Origin: an uncultured Sphingomonadaceae bacterium | GTDB taxonomy: Bacteria; Pseudomonadota; Alphaproteobacteria; Sphingomonadales; Sphingomonadaceae | Direction of reading: 5' to 3' | DNA length: 64,000 nt | NCBI GenBank assembly: GCA_947493325.1 | Contig: CANLQI010000001.1 | Coordinates: 624,501 to 688,500 of the forward strand | In this document: one piece after another, positions 1 through 8,659 of the stretch | Layout of the letters: each line of letters begins with the position of its first letter | Numbering within the stretch: position 1 is the first letter of the stretch | Notes under the pieces: model-generated | The model's input: the letters and a program-made list of their open reading frames with translations, nothing else | Told to the model about the DNA's origin: nothing | Databases searched by the model: none | Position numbers and translations under genes: made by a program

Positions 1-2
1 AT

Positions 3-440
3 GCGGGCGTGCTGCTCACCAAGGTGATCCGGGTGAAGCCGGGCGCGGTCAATCCGTTTATCATCGTCGATGCGGCGATGAATGACCTGGCGCGGCCCGC
101 ATTATATGAAGCCTATCATGATTTTGCGGCGGTGCAGCCGGACGGCGCGCGTTTTACCGCCAATATCGTGGGGCCCGTGTGCGAAACCGGCGATACATTT
201 GCCATGGGCCGCGAAACCGATGTGATGCAGGCGGGCGATCTGGCGATATTCCGCACTGCGGGCGCTTATGGCGCGACCATGGCGAGCACCTATAACAGCC
301 GCGATCTGGTCCCCGAAGTGCTGGTCGATGGCGACCGTTATGCCGTGGTGGCGGACCGTATCATGGCGGGCACGGTGATGGACGCGGAGCGCGTGCCCGA
401 ATGGCTTTTGGACAAAGATATGGACGGGGGCGATGCATAG
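3..440 (+). CDS. lysA: Diaminopimelate decarboxylase, C-terminal part (5' end outside window)
   Basis: The reading frame is open from the first bases and encodes about the last 145 residues of LysA, the PLP enzyme that converts meso-diaminopimelate to lysine in the cytoplasm. The piece carries the C-terminal barrel motifs: GPVCETGD, which supplies the active-site Cys-Glu that reaches across the dimer, and GAYGATMASTYNSR, which carries the tyrosine near the PLP. The N-terminal TIM barrel with the PLP lysine lies upstream of the window. Its stop overlaps the start of the next gene by 8 bases, so the two are probably translationally coupled. Confidence 0.95.
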   Translation, partial: AGVLLTKVIRVKPGAVNPFIIVDAAMNDLARPALYEAYHDFAAVQPDGARFTANIVGPVCETGDTFAMGRETDVMQAGDLAIFRTAGAYGATMASTYNSRDLVPEVLVDGDRYAVVADRIMAGTVMDAERVPEWLLDKDMDGGDA

Positions 441-1212
441 CTCGCCCTTTTTTCTGCGGTTAAATGGCAAGCCAGTCATTCTGCTCGGCGATGGCGAGGC
501 GGCCGCGGCGAAGCGGCGGCTGCTGGAACGCGGCGGCGCGGTGATTGTCGGTGAGGAAAATACCGAAGCGCGCCTTGCGATGGTGGCGATAGACGATGAG
601 GCGGAAGCGGTGGCGGCGACCGAGCGGCTGAAAGCGCGCGGCCTGCTGGTCAATGCGGTGGATCGGCCTGCACTGTGCGATTTCACCACCCCTGCGATTA
701 TTGACCGCGATACGGTTTTGCTGGCCATGGGGACAGGCGGGGCCTCGGCGGGTCTTGCCAAGGCGCTGCGGCAACGGTTTGAAGCGCTGCTGCCACCGAC
801 ACTCGGCGAGCTTGCCGATGCGCTATTTGCCGCGCGTGATGCGATCAAGGCGAAATGGCCCGAAGCCGATGCCCGCCGCCGCGCAATTGATGCGGCCTTG
901 CAGCCGGGCGGGGCGCTTGATCCGCTTGTGGCGCATGACAAAGACGCCGTGGCGCGCTGGCTGAAAAATCCTGACATGCCCCAGCAATCGGGACAGTTCA
1001 CCATTGTGCTGCGCAGCGATGATCCTGATGACCTGACCATCCGCGAAGCGCGCCTGCTGGGCAGTGCGGACAGGGTATTTTATGACGCAGATGTACCGCG
1101 CGCGATACTGGACCGCATCCGCGCCGATGCATTGGTGCTGCCGATAGTGGATAAAGATACACAGCCAGCCGCGCGTGACGAGGTAGTGATTACGCTTTTG
1201 GCCAAGTCATAA
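433..1212 (+). CDS. Siroheme synthase (precorrin-2 dehydrogenase / ferrochelatase) with a shortened C-terminus
   Basis: 259 residues. The N-terminus has the Rossmann motif LLGDGEAAAAKRR of the NAD-dependent precorrin-2 dehydrogenase (Met8/CysG N-domain), followed by the helical ferrochelatase/dimerisation region. This activity oxidises precorrin-2 and inserts iron to make siroheme for sulfite and nitrite reductases. Full CysG is about 457 residues with a C-terminal SAM methyltransferase. Here only about 60 residues resembling the start of that domain remain (LTIREARLLGSADRVFYD), then the protein stops, so methylation of uroporphyrinogen III must come from another protein. It follows lysA with an 8-base overlap. 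Confidence 0.85.
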   Translation: MHSSPFFLRLNGKPVILLGDGEAAAAKRRLLERGGAVIVGEENTEARLAMVAIDDEAEAVAATERLKARGLLVNAVDRPALCDFTTPAIIDRDTVLLAMGTGGASAGLAKALRQRFEALLPPTLGELADALFAARDAIKAKWPEADARRRAIDAALQPGGALDPLVAHDKDAVARWLKNPDMPQQSGQFTIVLRSDDPDDLTIREARLLGSADRVFYDADVPRAILDRIRADALVLPIVDKDTQPAARDEVVITLLAKS

Positions 1213-1213
1213 G

Positions 1214-1410
1214 TATTCCTGCGAAAGCAGGAATCCAGAGCGGCACAGTGCCAGACTACCCTGGGTTCCTGCTTTCGCAGGAACACTGAATTAAGAACGC
1301 CGCCTTGCATCCAACCCGTCATCCTAAACCCCAACCGTCATCCTGAAACAAGTTGGCAATTATACCATTCCGACATGTAACTCGTCATTCCCGCTTTCGT
1401 GGGAATGACG
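1214..1410. repeat. Two hairpin repeat elements in the 316-bp gap before the DUF2721 gene
   Basis: Positions 1214-1286 hold a two-hairpin element: a first hairpin with stem TTCCTGC/GCAGGAA, a linker beginning TCCAGAGCGGC, and a second hairpin with stem TTCCTGC/GCAGGAA. Related copies occur at 2060, 6480, 23584 and 24647. Positions 1384-1410 hold a separate palindrome, GTCATTCCCGC...GGGAATGAC, nested in a larger imperfect inverted repeat (ATTATACCATTC near 1356 and GAATGGTATAAT near 1414). No coding capacity is seen here. Confidence 0.8.
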
Positions 1411-1528
1411 AGAGAATGGTATAATTATCAAGCAGGTTCAGCACGACGGGCGGCATGCAATTGCATTCTCCATTGCGCTTGAAACTGCACGCTCCTATCT
1501 GATGACCCTTAACAAAGGAACAGAAGCG

Positions 1529-1987
1529 ATGATGCATATCGGTGCGGAGAATATATCGGGGCTTATTCAGCTGGCGATGGCGCCTGCTTTCCTGTTGGTC
1601 GCAATTGGTGCGGTGCTACAGCTTTTTGCAGGGCGTCTGGCGCGGGTTGTGGACCGCAGCCGTGTTCTCAAAACGGCCTATGCCGATACGGAAGGCAAGG
1701 AGCATGACCGCGTGGTGCAGGAACTGCGCGGGCTTAGCCGCCGGATGAAAATCGTCAATAGCGCGATCCTGATGGGCGTATGCGGCGCGATTACAATCGG
1801 GCTGTGCATTGTATCGCTGTTCACCATGGCGCTGTTTCAGATCAACCTGAGCATCGTTATTGCCGCCGGTTTCATTCTGGCGATGGGGTTTATGATAACA
1901 GGGCTGCTCTATTTCCTCGTCGAAGTAAGGCTGGCGAGTAGCAATGTCGCGGTTGAGACCCATTATCTGGAGCTGGACAAGCGATAG
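1529..1987 (+). CDS. DUF2721 family membrane protein
   Basis: About 152 residues. A first membrane segment lies near the N-terminus (LAMAPAFLLVAIGAVLQLFA), followed by a cytosolic helix rich in charge (RLARVVDRSRVLK) and two further membrane segments in the C-terminal half. This layout and the RxxRVVDR motif fit DUF2721, a family of unknown function. ATG 1529 is preferred because AAAGGA sits about nine bases upstream; an in-frame ATG at 1502 is possible. It stands alone between repeat-containing gaps. Confidence 0.8.
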   Translation: MMHIGAENISGLIQLAMAPAFLLVAIGAVLQLFAGRLARVVDRSRVLKTAYADTEGKEHDRVVQELRGLSRRMKIVNSAILMGVCGAITIGLCIVSLFTMALFQINLSIVIAAGFILAMGFMITGLLYFLVEVRLASSNVAVETHYLELDKR

Positions 1988-2059
1988 CAGTGTATACTTA
2001 ATAAGCAGAACGAGGCCATCAGCTCTCGGCTATTGCGCTAGTTTGGTGGTCAAAGCACC

Positions 2060-2143
2060 GTATTCCTGCGAAAGCAGGAATCCAGAGCGGCGCAGTGGGA
2101 CGATAGCGCTTCCCGCCCTGGGCTCCTGCTTTCGCAGGAGCAC
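2060..2143. repeat. Two-hairpin repeat element
   Basis: Same architecture as the element at 1214: a TTCCTGCGAAAGCAGGAA hairpin, the linker TCCAGAGCGG, then a CTCCTGCTTTCGCAGGAG hairpin. It lies between the DUF2721 gene and the 3' end of the convergent cytochrome c gene. Confidence 0.8.
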
Positions 2144-2206
2144 GTTGAAACAAGGGTGTGCTTATCGGTCAGTGGGCTGTAGTGCCCATATATGCTGCTA
2201 TAATGC

Positions 2207-2824
2207 TTACTGCGCAGCCGCTTCTGCGGGTGCTTCCGCTTCCGCAGCTTCACCTTCCGCGGCTTCTGAATCCTCACCTTCGGCCGGTGCTTCTTCCGCA
2301 GGTGCTTCGGGCAGCGGCAGGTTCGACCCTTGCGAATTCAGATAGGCCAGCAATGCCGCGCGGTCTTCGGCATTGCCGATACCGGCAAAGCTCATCGAAG
2401 TGCCATTGGCGAATTTGCGCGGGCTTGCGATCCATGCGTCCATCTGTTCCCATGTCCAGTTGCCGCCCACTTCCTGCAATGCGGAAGAATAGCCAAATGA
2501 ACCGCTGGCAATACCCTTGCCCATCACGCCATGCAGATTGGGGCCGATGCCCGCAGCGCCGCCCGCGTTGATGGTGTGGCATGAACCACATTTGCTGAAC
2601 TGTTTTTCGCCCGCGGCAACATCTGCGCTGGCGAGCAGTGTGGCGAGTGCAGGTCCTTCATCGGCGCCGTCTTCGCTGCTGACAACACCTGCAATCGCAT
2701 AGCCGGGCTCTTCCAGATGCTCGGTCTTGTCGGCATGGAAATATTTGCCGCTGACAATGGATAGGCCCAATGCCGCAATACCTGCGCCCAAAACCCAACC
2801 TGCTATTGTATTGCTATCGCTCAT
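2207..2824 (-). CDS. Membrane-anchored class I cytochrome c (CycM/c552-like)
   Basis: 205 residues from MSDSNTIAGW. An uncleaved N-terminal membrane segment (residues about 6-27) anchors a periplasmic cytochrome c domain with one haem site, CGSCH (Cys79, Cys82, His83), and a likely axial methionine in GTSMSF (Met144). After the haem domain comes an acidic Ala/Glu/Pro-rich tail of about 45 residues. Members of this family carry electrons from the bc1 complex to cytochrome oxidase. A longer frame to 2929 exists, but MSDSN followed directly by the anchor is the natural start. It is divergent from pheA. Confidence 0.9.
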   Translation of the reverse strand: MSDSNTIAGWVLGAGIAALGLSIVSGKYFHADKTEHLEEPGYAIAGVVSSEDGADEGPALATLLASADVAAGEKQFSKCGSCHTINAGGAAGIGPNLHGVMGKGIASGSFGYSSALQEVGGNWTWEQMDAWIASPRKFANGTSMSFAGIGNAEDRAALLAYLNSQGSNLPLPEAPAEEAPAEGEDSEAAEGEAAEAEAPAEAAAQ

Positions 2825-3000
2825 AGTCTGCCTCTGTCCGTGTCTGTTGCCGGCGCTATCACGTCGCCCCCAAAAATATCTATGCGCCCACTTAATCGGG
2901 GATGGCCCATGATGCAACAATTCATCCACATTTGGCCAGACGTTTTATGCATGTTTTGCCTTGCCGCGCCGCCGCCGCCGCGATATCGCCAGAAGCCATC

Positions 3001-3909
3001 ATGTACAGCTATCCCGAAATTGCCAGCAAGCGCGTCGCCGAAATGGCGGAAATCGCGGCCAAATCACCCCAAGAGGCGATATCGTTTCAGGGTGCGCCCG
3101 GGGCCAATTCGCATCTTGCGTGTGAAGAGCTCGGCCGCCGGTTTGCAAATGATGCACCTGTACTGCCGTGTTTTTCATTCGAGGATGCGATTGATGCCGT
3201 GAAAGATGGCCGTGCGGGCCGGGCGATGATTCCCATCGAAAATTCACAGCATGGCCGCGTCGCGGATATCCATTTCCTGCTCCCTGAATCGGGCCTGTCG
3301 ATCGTGGCGGAGATTTTCCTGCCGATCCATCACTGCCTGATGGCGATGGGGGACGGGCCATTTGACAAAGTGTTCAGCCACCCGCAGGCGCTGGGCCAGT
3401 GCCGCGCCTATACCCGCGCGCATGGCATGACACCGATCTCCTATGCCGATACAGCGGGCGCGGCGGCGCTGGTGGCTGAAAGCGGAGATCCGTCGATGGC
3501 GGCGATCGCCCCCAAAATTGCGGCAGAGCTGTATGGGTTGAAGCTGATCGCGGAAAATATCGAGGATGCGGACCATAATATGACGCGCTTTGTCGTGCTG
3601 GCCCGCGCGCCGCTTGATCCCGTGCCCGATGGCCCGGTGATGACAACCTTCACGTTTGAGGTAAAGAATATCCCCGCGGCGCTGTACAAGGCGATGGGCG
3701 GCTTTGCCACCAACGGCGTCAATATGACCAAGCTGGAAAGCTATCAGCGCGGCGGCAGTTTCTCCGCCACCGAATTTTACGCCGATATCGAGGGCCGCCC
3801 CGGCGACCCGGCGGTCGATCGTGCGCTGGAAGAGCTACGCTTCCACACCAAATGGGTGCGCATGCTCGGCACCTATCCGCAGGGCCGAACGCGGGCGGTG
3901 GCGGGGTAG
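3001..3909 (+). CDS. pheA: Prephenate dehydratase
   Basis: About 302 residues from MYSYPEIASK. The PDT catalytic domain begins at AISFQGAPGANSH, includes PIENSQHGRV, and ends with the catalytic TRF motif in HNMTRFVVL. A C-terminal ACT domain follows (KNIPAALYKAMGGFATNGVN, then LESYQRGG), the usual site of phenylalanine feedback. The enzyme converts prephenate to phenylpyruvate in phenylalanine synthesis. There is no chorismate mutase domain, so this is the stand-alone form. The frame extends upstream to 2902, but that extra part is low in family resemblance, so 3001 is chosen with moderate certainty. Confidence 0.92.
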   Translation: MYSYPEIASKRVAEMAEIAAKSPQEAISFQGAPGANSHLACEELGRRFANDAPVLPCFSFEDAIDAVKDGRAGRAMIPIENSQHGRVADIHFLLPESGLSIVAEIFLPIHHCLMAMGDGPFDKVFSHPQALGQCRAYTRAHGMTPISYADTAGAAALVAESGDPSMAAIAPKIAAELYGLKLIAENIEDADHNMTRFVVLARAPLDPVPDGPVMTTFTFEVKNIPAALYKAMGGFATNGVNMTKLESYQRGGSFSATEFYADIEGRPGDPAVDRALEELRFHTKWVRMLGTYPQGRTRAVAG

Positions 3910-3928
3910 ATTTGTGTCGGCGTGCCGT

Positions 3929-5188
3929 TTAATCCAGCCGCCGGATCAGCGGCGTAACCAAAATCCCGTGGATTAATATGGATGCCGCTATCACCAGTGT
4001 CAGCAACTGCCACAGCGCCGCGCCATCGGTAAAATCACCGTGATTGAGCGCATAGGCCAGGTAGAAAACCGAACCCAGTCCGCGAATCCCGAAAAACGCG
4101 ATAATGTTTTTTTCCAGCTCTGGCCGGTCCACGCCGCGCAGGCTGAACCAGCCGGATAGCGGCCGGATTAACAACAGCGTCACGGCCACGAACAGCGCGT
4201 CACGCCAGCCAATGCCCCACAGCAATTCACCGCTAACCAGCACGCCGCCAAAAAATACCAGCATCACCATCATCAACAACCGTTCGATCTCATCGGCAAA
4301 ATCATGCATGCGCGCGTTGAATTCATGCCCATCGGCGGCATGGCGGATCTGCAGACCGGCGATAAACACGGCCAGAAAGCCATAGCCATGCAGCGCCTCT
4401 GTCAGCGTATAGGTGATAAGCGTCATGCCGAGCGCCACAAAACCGTCGCCGCTGCGTGACAGGCGCGTGCCACTGGGCAGGGCATATAATATCCGCCCGA
4501 AAACCCAACCGGCGACGTATCCCGCAATCAGGCCGACGGTCAGTTTGACCGCAATATCATGAAGCGCCCAATCCGCCAGCCCGGACATGGTAAATCCCGC
4601 CGCGCTGCCCAATATGGCGAGGTGCACGAACGGAAATGCGAGCGCATCGTTCAGCCCCGCCTCCGACGTCAATGCGAAACGCGCCTCACTTTCCTCATCA
4701 TCCTCATGATGCGTAATCTGTACATCGGCGGCCAGCACCGGATCGGTTGGCGCAAGACATGCACCCAGCAACAACGCAGAGGCTATGCCGAACCCGAACA
4801 GATAATGTCCGGTCAGCGCGATGGCGATGATCGTAAGCGGCATGGCGACGATCAGCAGCCGCCAGGTCATATTCCAGCTTTTCCAGCCGACGGGCCGCGC
4901 GATTTTAAGGCCCGCACCCATCAACGATATGATGACGATAAGCTCCGCTGCTTTTTCGACCAGCACCGGCATTTCCAGCGGGTTGGGGGAATAATCGGCA
5001 AAGGGCGTATAATAGAATATGGCCATGCCGACCGCCACGCATATGATCGGCAGAGACAGTGGCAAGCGCCGCAGGACAAGCGGCATCCATGCCACCATCA
5101 GGATAAGCGCGCCCACCGCGAATAATATCGGCACATAAAGCCGGACGATATCATATACTGTGTGCGTTTCTATAACCGCCATCATCAT
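3929..5188 (-). CDS. Sodium/proton antiporter of the CPA1 (NhaP-like) family
   Basis: 419 residues with about 12 hydrophobic segments and a very short cytosolic tail ending LIRRLD. Key residues of the family are visible: the unwound-helix motif LAPTDPV around residue 147 and the ion-binding Asn-Asp pair in GLNDALAFPF around residue 180. These proteins exchange cytoplasmic Na+ or K+ for protons at the inner membrane. It is convergent with pheA, 20 bases apart, and has no obvious partner gene. Confidence 0.88.
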   Translation of the reverse strand: MMMAVIETHTVYDIVRLYVPILFAVGALILMVAWMPLVLRRLPLSLPIICVAVGMAIFYYTPFADYSPNPLEMPVLVEKAAELIVIISLMGAGLKIARPVGWKSWNMTWRLLIVAMPLTIIAIALTGHYLFGFGIASALLLGACLAPTDPVLAADVQITHHEDDEESEARFALTSEAGLNDALAFPFVHLAILGSAAGFTMSGLADWALHDIAVKLTVGLIAGYVAGWVFGRILYALPSGTRLSRSGDGFVALGMTLITYTLTEALHGYGFLAVFIAGLQIRHAADGHEFNARMHDFADEIERLLMMVMLVFFGGVLVSGELLWGIGWRDALFVAVTLLLIRPLSGWFSLRGVDRPELEKNIIAFFGIRGLGSVFYLAYALNHGDFTDGAALWQLLTLVIAASILIHGILVTPLIRRLD

Positions 5189-5310
5189 ATATTATTCATG
5201 ACACGGATAACAGGCGATGTCACGCGGGGAGAAAGAGAGAAACCGCTTTCCTACAATGTACCAAATAGGATAATATCAATTTACTAAAAATCCATTTTGT
5301 GAGGTATATT

Positions 5311-6393
5311 ATGACACAGACCAATACGCAGAACCAAAACCCCGCCCCGGATACGCAGGACGCATCTGTCCATGGGCATGTTTCGCCCGAAGCGGATTCC
5401 GGCGATCCGGCTGCATATCTGAATGATCCGGAAAATTATATTGCGTCCCGTTATGACGGGTGGACCGGGGCGCGGCAAAGGGCATTTCTGGAGGCGCTGG
5501 TCAACACGGGAGAAGCCGAATTTGCGGCCGATGCGGCGGGCATGTCGATTCAGTCTGCCTATGAATTGCGCCGCCGTCCCGATGGCCACGGTTTTGCCTG
5601 CGCCTGGGCCGCGGCGCAGCGCCATGCCACGCAGAAACTGATCGACGAAGCGTATGTGCGTGCACTTGAAAAGCGAGAGGAGCCGATTGTCAGGAACGGC
5701 AAGATCATCGGCACCCGGCTGAAACAGAATGATCGCATGCTCATCTTTCTTATCAACCGTGCCGACCGGATCAATTCCGACAAGATTATCGATATGCCGC
5801 CCGGGCCCAAACCGCAAAATGAATGTGAACGGATACGCGAGGGGCATTTCATACAGGCGAATTATGCAAAATTTGTCAAATGCGTCGCAGAGGATGGTGA
5901 TGCGGCACATGTGGTCAGATGCCAGATTGAGGATTTACAGGACAGGGCCCTCGATGCGGCCGTATCGGCACGCATTGACGGGGCACCGCGAGAGGAAGTG
6001 GAGGCGCTTAAACAAGTCCCGGAAGACGAAAAACCCGATATACCGGATTATGAGGGCAGCTGCGCGGCATTATTTGTCGCCCGCGCACACCTGCACTGCG
6101 GCACGGCACTGGATAATGACCAATCTTCCTTTGCCGCCCAGTCTTTTCTTGCCGGGATGCAGGGCGACGATCTGTTGAGAAAATATGATAGCTTGGAGGA
6201 ATTCAGTGGTGAAAAGCTGGCGGCAGATGACATGGATGCCGCCGATCTTGATCTGGATGCCGCGCATCTATGGAGCGCGGAGGAATGGGCCTGTGCGGAA
6301 AATGCGGGGCTTTTGAAAGACAGGACGGACGCATGGTGGGACAAGACCAACCAGATGGCGGATACGCTGGATGCTGAAGAAGAGGAAGAGTGA
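5311..6393 (+). CDS. Helix-turn-helix protein of unknown function
   Basis: 360 residues. ATG 5311 has GAGG six bases upstream; a GTG at 5299 is less likely. Residues about 50-105 (WTGARQRAFLEAL ... GMSIQSAYELRRRP) look like a helix-turn-helix region similar to those of phage terminase small subunits and some alphaproteobacterial chromosomal proteins. The middle (FIQANYAKFVKCVAEDG) is not recognised, and the tail is very acidic (DAEEEEE). There is no terminase large subunit or other phage gene nearby, so it is best left as a DNA-binding protein of unknown role. Confidence 0.65.
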   Translation: MTQTNTQNQNPAPDTQDASVHGHVSPEADSGDPAAYLNDPENYIASRYDGWTGARQRAFLEALVNTGEAEFAADAAGMSIQSAYELRRRPDGHGFACAWAAAQRHATQKLIDEAYVRALEKREEPIVRNGKIIGTRLKQNDRMLIFLINRADRINSDKIIDMPPGPKPQNECERIREGHFIQANYAKFVKCVAEDGDAAHVVRCQIEDLQDRALDAAVSARIDGAPREEVEALKQVPEDEKPDIPDYEGSCAALFVARAHLHCGTALDNDQSSFAAQSFLAGMQGDDLLRKYDSLEEFSGEKLAADDMDAADLDLDAAHLWSAEEWACAENAGLLKDRTDAWWDKTNQMADTLDAEEEEE

Positions 6394-7088
6394 AAAGCGG
6401 ATAAGACAGCGGAAAAGCCGTTCACCGGCAGTCCTAAACCCTGTCCTGAGTCTGCCAAAAGATTTTCTAAACTTCACCCGTATTCCTGCGAAAGCAGGAA
6501 TCCAGAGCGGCAAAATGCTGCCGTGTCTCCATCCCGCCCTGGGCTCCTGCGTTCGCAGGAGCACGCGGTGGGTACATCGCGGAGTGTATCAGGAGCAGGC
6601 GTTCTGCGCTCCATACCTAAAGTCTCAAACTTTACTAAACTTTCCCAGTATTCCGGCGCAGGCCGGAATCCAGTGCGTCCATCGCTGCCGTCCGCGCATG
6701 CCGCTTTGGACCCCGGTCTGCACCGGGGTACTGCTAGGTCATATGTTTCGGTGTCAGTGGTATCATACGCTGCTACATGGATAGTCCTAAAGCCTGTCCT
6801 GAGCCTGCCGAAGGGTTTATTAAACTTTGCGTGTATTCCCGGCACCGCCCGGAATCCAGAGCGTCCATCGCTGCCGCCCGCGCATGCCGCCATGGAACCC
6901 GGGCTCAAGCAAAGCTTGAGTTTATCCAGAGCGACTGCTGCAGGCAGGCAGTCGAAGGAGCGGGCTCATGCTGTTTCAGATAAGTGAAAGGGCAGGGGTT
7001 GGATTCCCGCTTTCGCGGGAATGACGCGTTACATGTCGGAATGTTATAATTACCAAATAATCTCAGCATGATGAAATTATAATTAAAA
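6394..7088. repeat. Repeat-packed intergenic region (about 690 bp)
   Basis: No gene is supported here. In order it holds: a CCTGTCCTGAG motif at 6434 and again at 6794; a two-hairpin element at 6480-6564 (stems TTCCTGC/GCAGGAA and CTCCTGC/GCAGGAG); a variant at 6648-6731 whose hairpins are built from different bases (TTCCGGC/GCCGGAA and CCCCGG/CCGGGG); a third variant from 6833 to about 6905; and a palindrome at 7003-7026 (ATTCCCGC/GCGGGAAT). Change of stem sequence with pairing kept suggests selection for structure. Confidence 0.8.
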
Positions 7089-8618
7089 TCAAAGCGTATC
7101 CAGAAACCGTGCCGCGCTTTCGCGTAGCGCCTTTTGCTCATCCTCATCTTTTCGGGCCCAGTTGCGATAGGGCATGGCGAGACGGTTATTGCCCTCTAGC
7201 TTATCTGCATTGCGGGCCAGAAAGTCCCAATAGAGCGCATTAAACGGACATGCATCCTCGCCCGTGCGTTTTTTCACATCATAGCGGCAATGGCCGCAGT
7301 AATCGGACATTTTGTTGATATAATTACCCGACGAGGCATAGGGCTTGGACGCCAGTATCCCGCCATCACCATATTGGCTCATGCCCAGCGTATTGGGGAG
7401 TTCCACCCATTCATAGGCATCCGCGTAGACTTCCAGATACCAGATATGCACCTGTTTCGGGTCGATACCCGCGATGAGCGCGAAATTGCCGGTAATCATC
7501 AGCCGCTGGATATGATGCGCATAGGCCAGATCAAGCGTCTGCCCGATCGCCTGCGCCATGCAATGCATGTCGGTGTCGCCGGTATAGTAAAAATCGGGCA
7601 GATCGCGCGTCGCCTCCAGATGGTTGCGGTCCCCGTAATCCGGGCCTTCGCGCCAGTAAATGCCGCGCACATATTCGCGCCAGCCGATGATCTGCCGGAT
7701 AAATCCCTCGGCGGCATTGAGCGGGGCTTTGCCGTCATAATAGCAGGCCTCGACTTCGCGGCACAGATCCAGCGGATCCAGCAGTCCGGTGTTGAGATAG
7801 GGCGACAGGATCGAATGCCACAGGAACGGTTCGCCGGTCAGCATCGCGTCCTGATAATCACCAAATTGCGGCAGGGCTTCGTCTAGAAACTGACGCTTCT
7901 GCCGCATCGCCTCTTCATGTGTCACGGCGAAATGGAAATGGTCCAGACTGCCTGGATGGTCCGCAAACCGCTGTGCCACCATATCGATTACGCTTTGTGT
8001 GATCTCGTCCGCGCGAAAGCGGATGGGCTGCGGCATCAGCAGGTCCTGCTGCGCCGGTTTGCGGTTTTCGCTGTCATAATTCCATTTGCCGCCTTCCGGT
8101 TTGCCATTTTCATCCAGCAAAATGCCCGTCTTGCGCCGCATCTCGCGGTAGAAAAATTCCATGCGCAGCTGTTTCTTGCCCTCGGCCCAATCGCAAAACT
8201 CCTGATGCGTGGCGATAAAGCGGTCATCGGCGTGGATGGTGACGGGCAGGCCGAACTGGTCTTCCCAATTCTCGATCATCTCACGCACCCGCCATTCGCC
8301 CGCTTCAGTGATGGCGATGCAGTCCGGCGCGTGGCGCTCTATGGCGCGCGCGATTTCACCGGAAAAACTGCCATGATTGTCCGGGTCATCCAGCTTGATA
8401 TAATCGACCGTCCAGCCACGTTCGCGCAGCGCCTGCGCATGATGGCGCATCGCGGCAAGGATGAACGCGATTTTGGCTTTATGATGTTTGACGTAAATGG
8501 TTTCGTCAGCAACTTCCATCATCAGAAGGACAGAAGTTTCCAGGTCCGCGTCCTTCAGCGACGCGAGGTCAAGCGAGAGCTGGTCGCCCAATATGGGAAT
8601 AAGGGTTGTGCCTGCCAT
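7089..8618 (-). CDS. Cryptochrome/photolyase-related protein of the FeS (PhrB/DPRP) group
   Basis: 509 residues, the usual length for the FeS-BCP group. The N-terminal alpha/beta antenna domain starts IPILGDQLS. The C-terminal FAD-binding helical domain contains GWREYVRGIYWREGP, and near the end YCGHCRYDV...GEDACPFN gives the cysteine spacing that, with one earlier cysteine, holds a 4Fe-4S cluster in PhrB. Characterised relatives are (6-4) photolyases using FAD and DMRL; whether this one repairs DNA or signals cannot be told. It is monocistronic, and the next gene on the same strand starts upstream at about 10 kb. Confidence 0.9.
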   Translation of the reverse strand: MAGTTLIPILGDQLSLDLASLKDADLETSVLLMMEVADETIYVKHHKAKIAFILAAMRHHAQALRERGWTVDYIKLDDPDNHGSFSGEIARAIERHAPDCIAITEAGEWRVREMIENWEDQFGLPVTIHADDRFIATHQEFCDWAEGKKQLRMEFFYREMRRKTGILLDENGKPEGGKWNYDSENRKPAQQDLLMPQPIRFRADEITQSVIDMVAQRFADHPGSLDHFHFAVTHEEAMRQKRQFLDEALPQFGDYQDAMLTGEPFLWHSILSPYLNTGLLDPLDLCREVEACYYDGKAPLNAAEGFIRQIIGWREYVRGIYWREGPDYGDRNHLEATRDLPDFYYTGDTDMHCMAQAIGQTLDLAYAHHIQRLMITGNFALIAGIDPKQVHIWYLEVYADAYEWVELPNTLGMSQYGDGGILASKPYASSGNYINKMSDYCGHCRYDVKKRTGEDACPFNALYWDFLARNADKLEGNNRLAMPYRNWARKDEDEQKALRESAARFLDTL

Positions 8619-8659
8619 ATGCGCTGCATAACGCAGCGCAGGCAGAAATGTTCAGATAA

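Noticed and set aside
102-1040. 312-codon frame on the minus strand opposite lysA and the siroheme gene
   Set aside because: Shadow of two well-supported genes; Ser/Arg/Ala-rich with no domain.
2902-3000. Upstream extension of pheA to 2902
   Set aside because: The extra 33 residues show no family similarity and overlap the promoter side of the divergent cytochrome gene.
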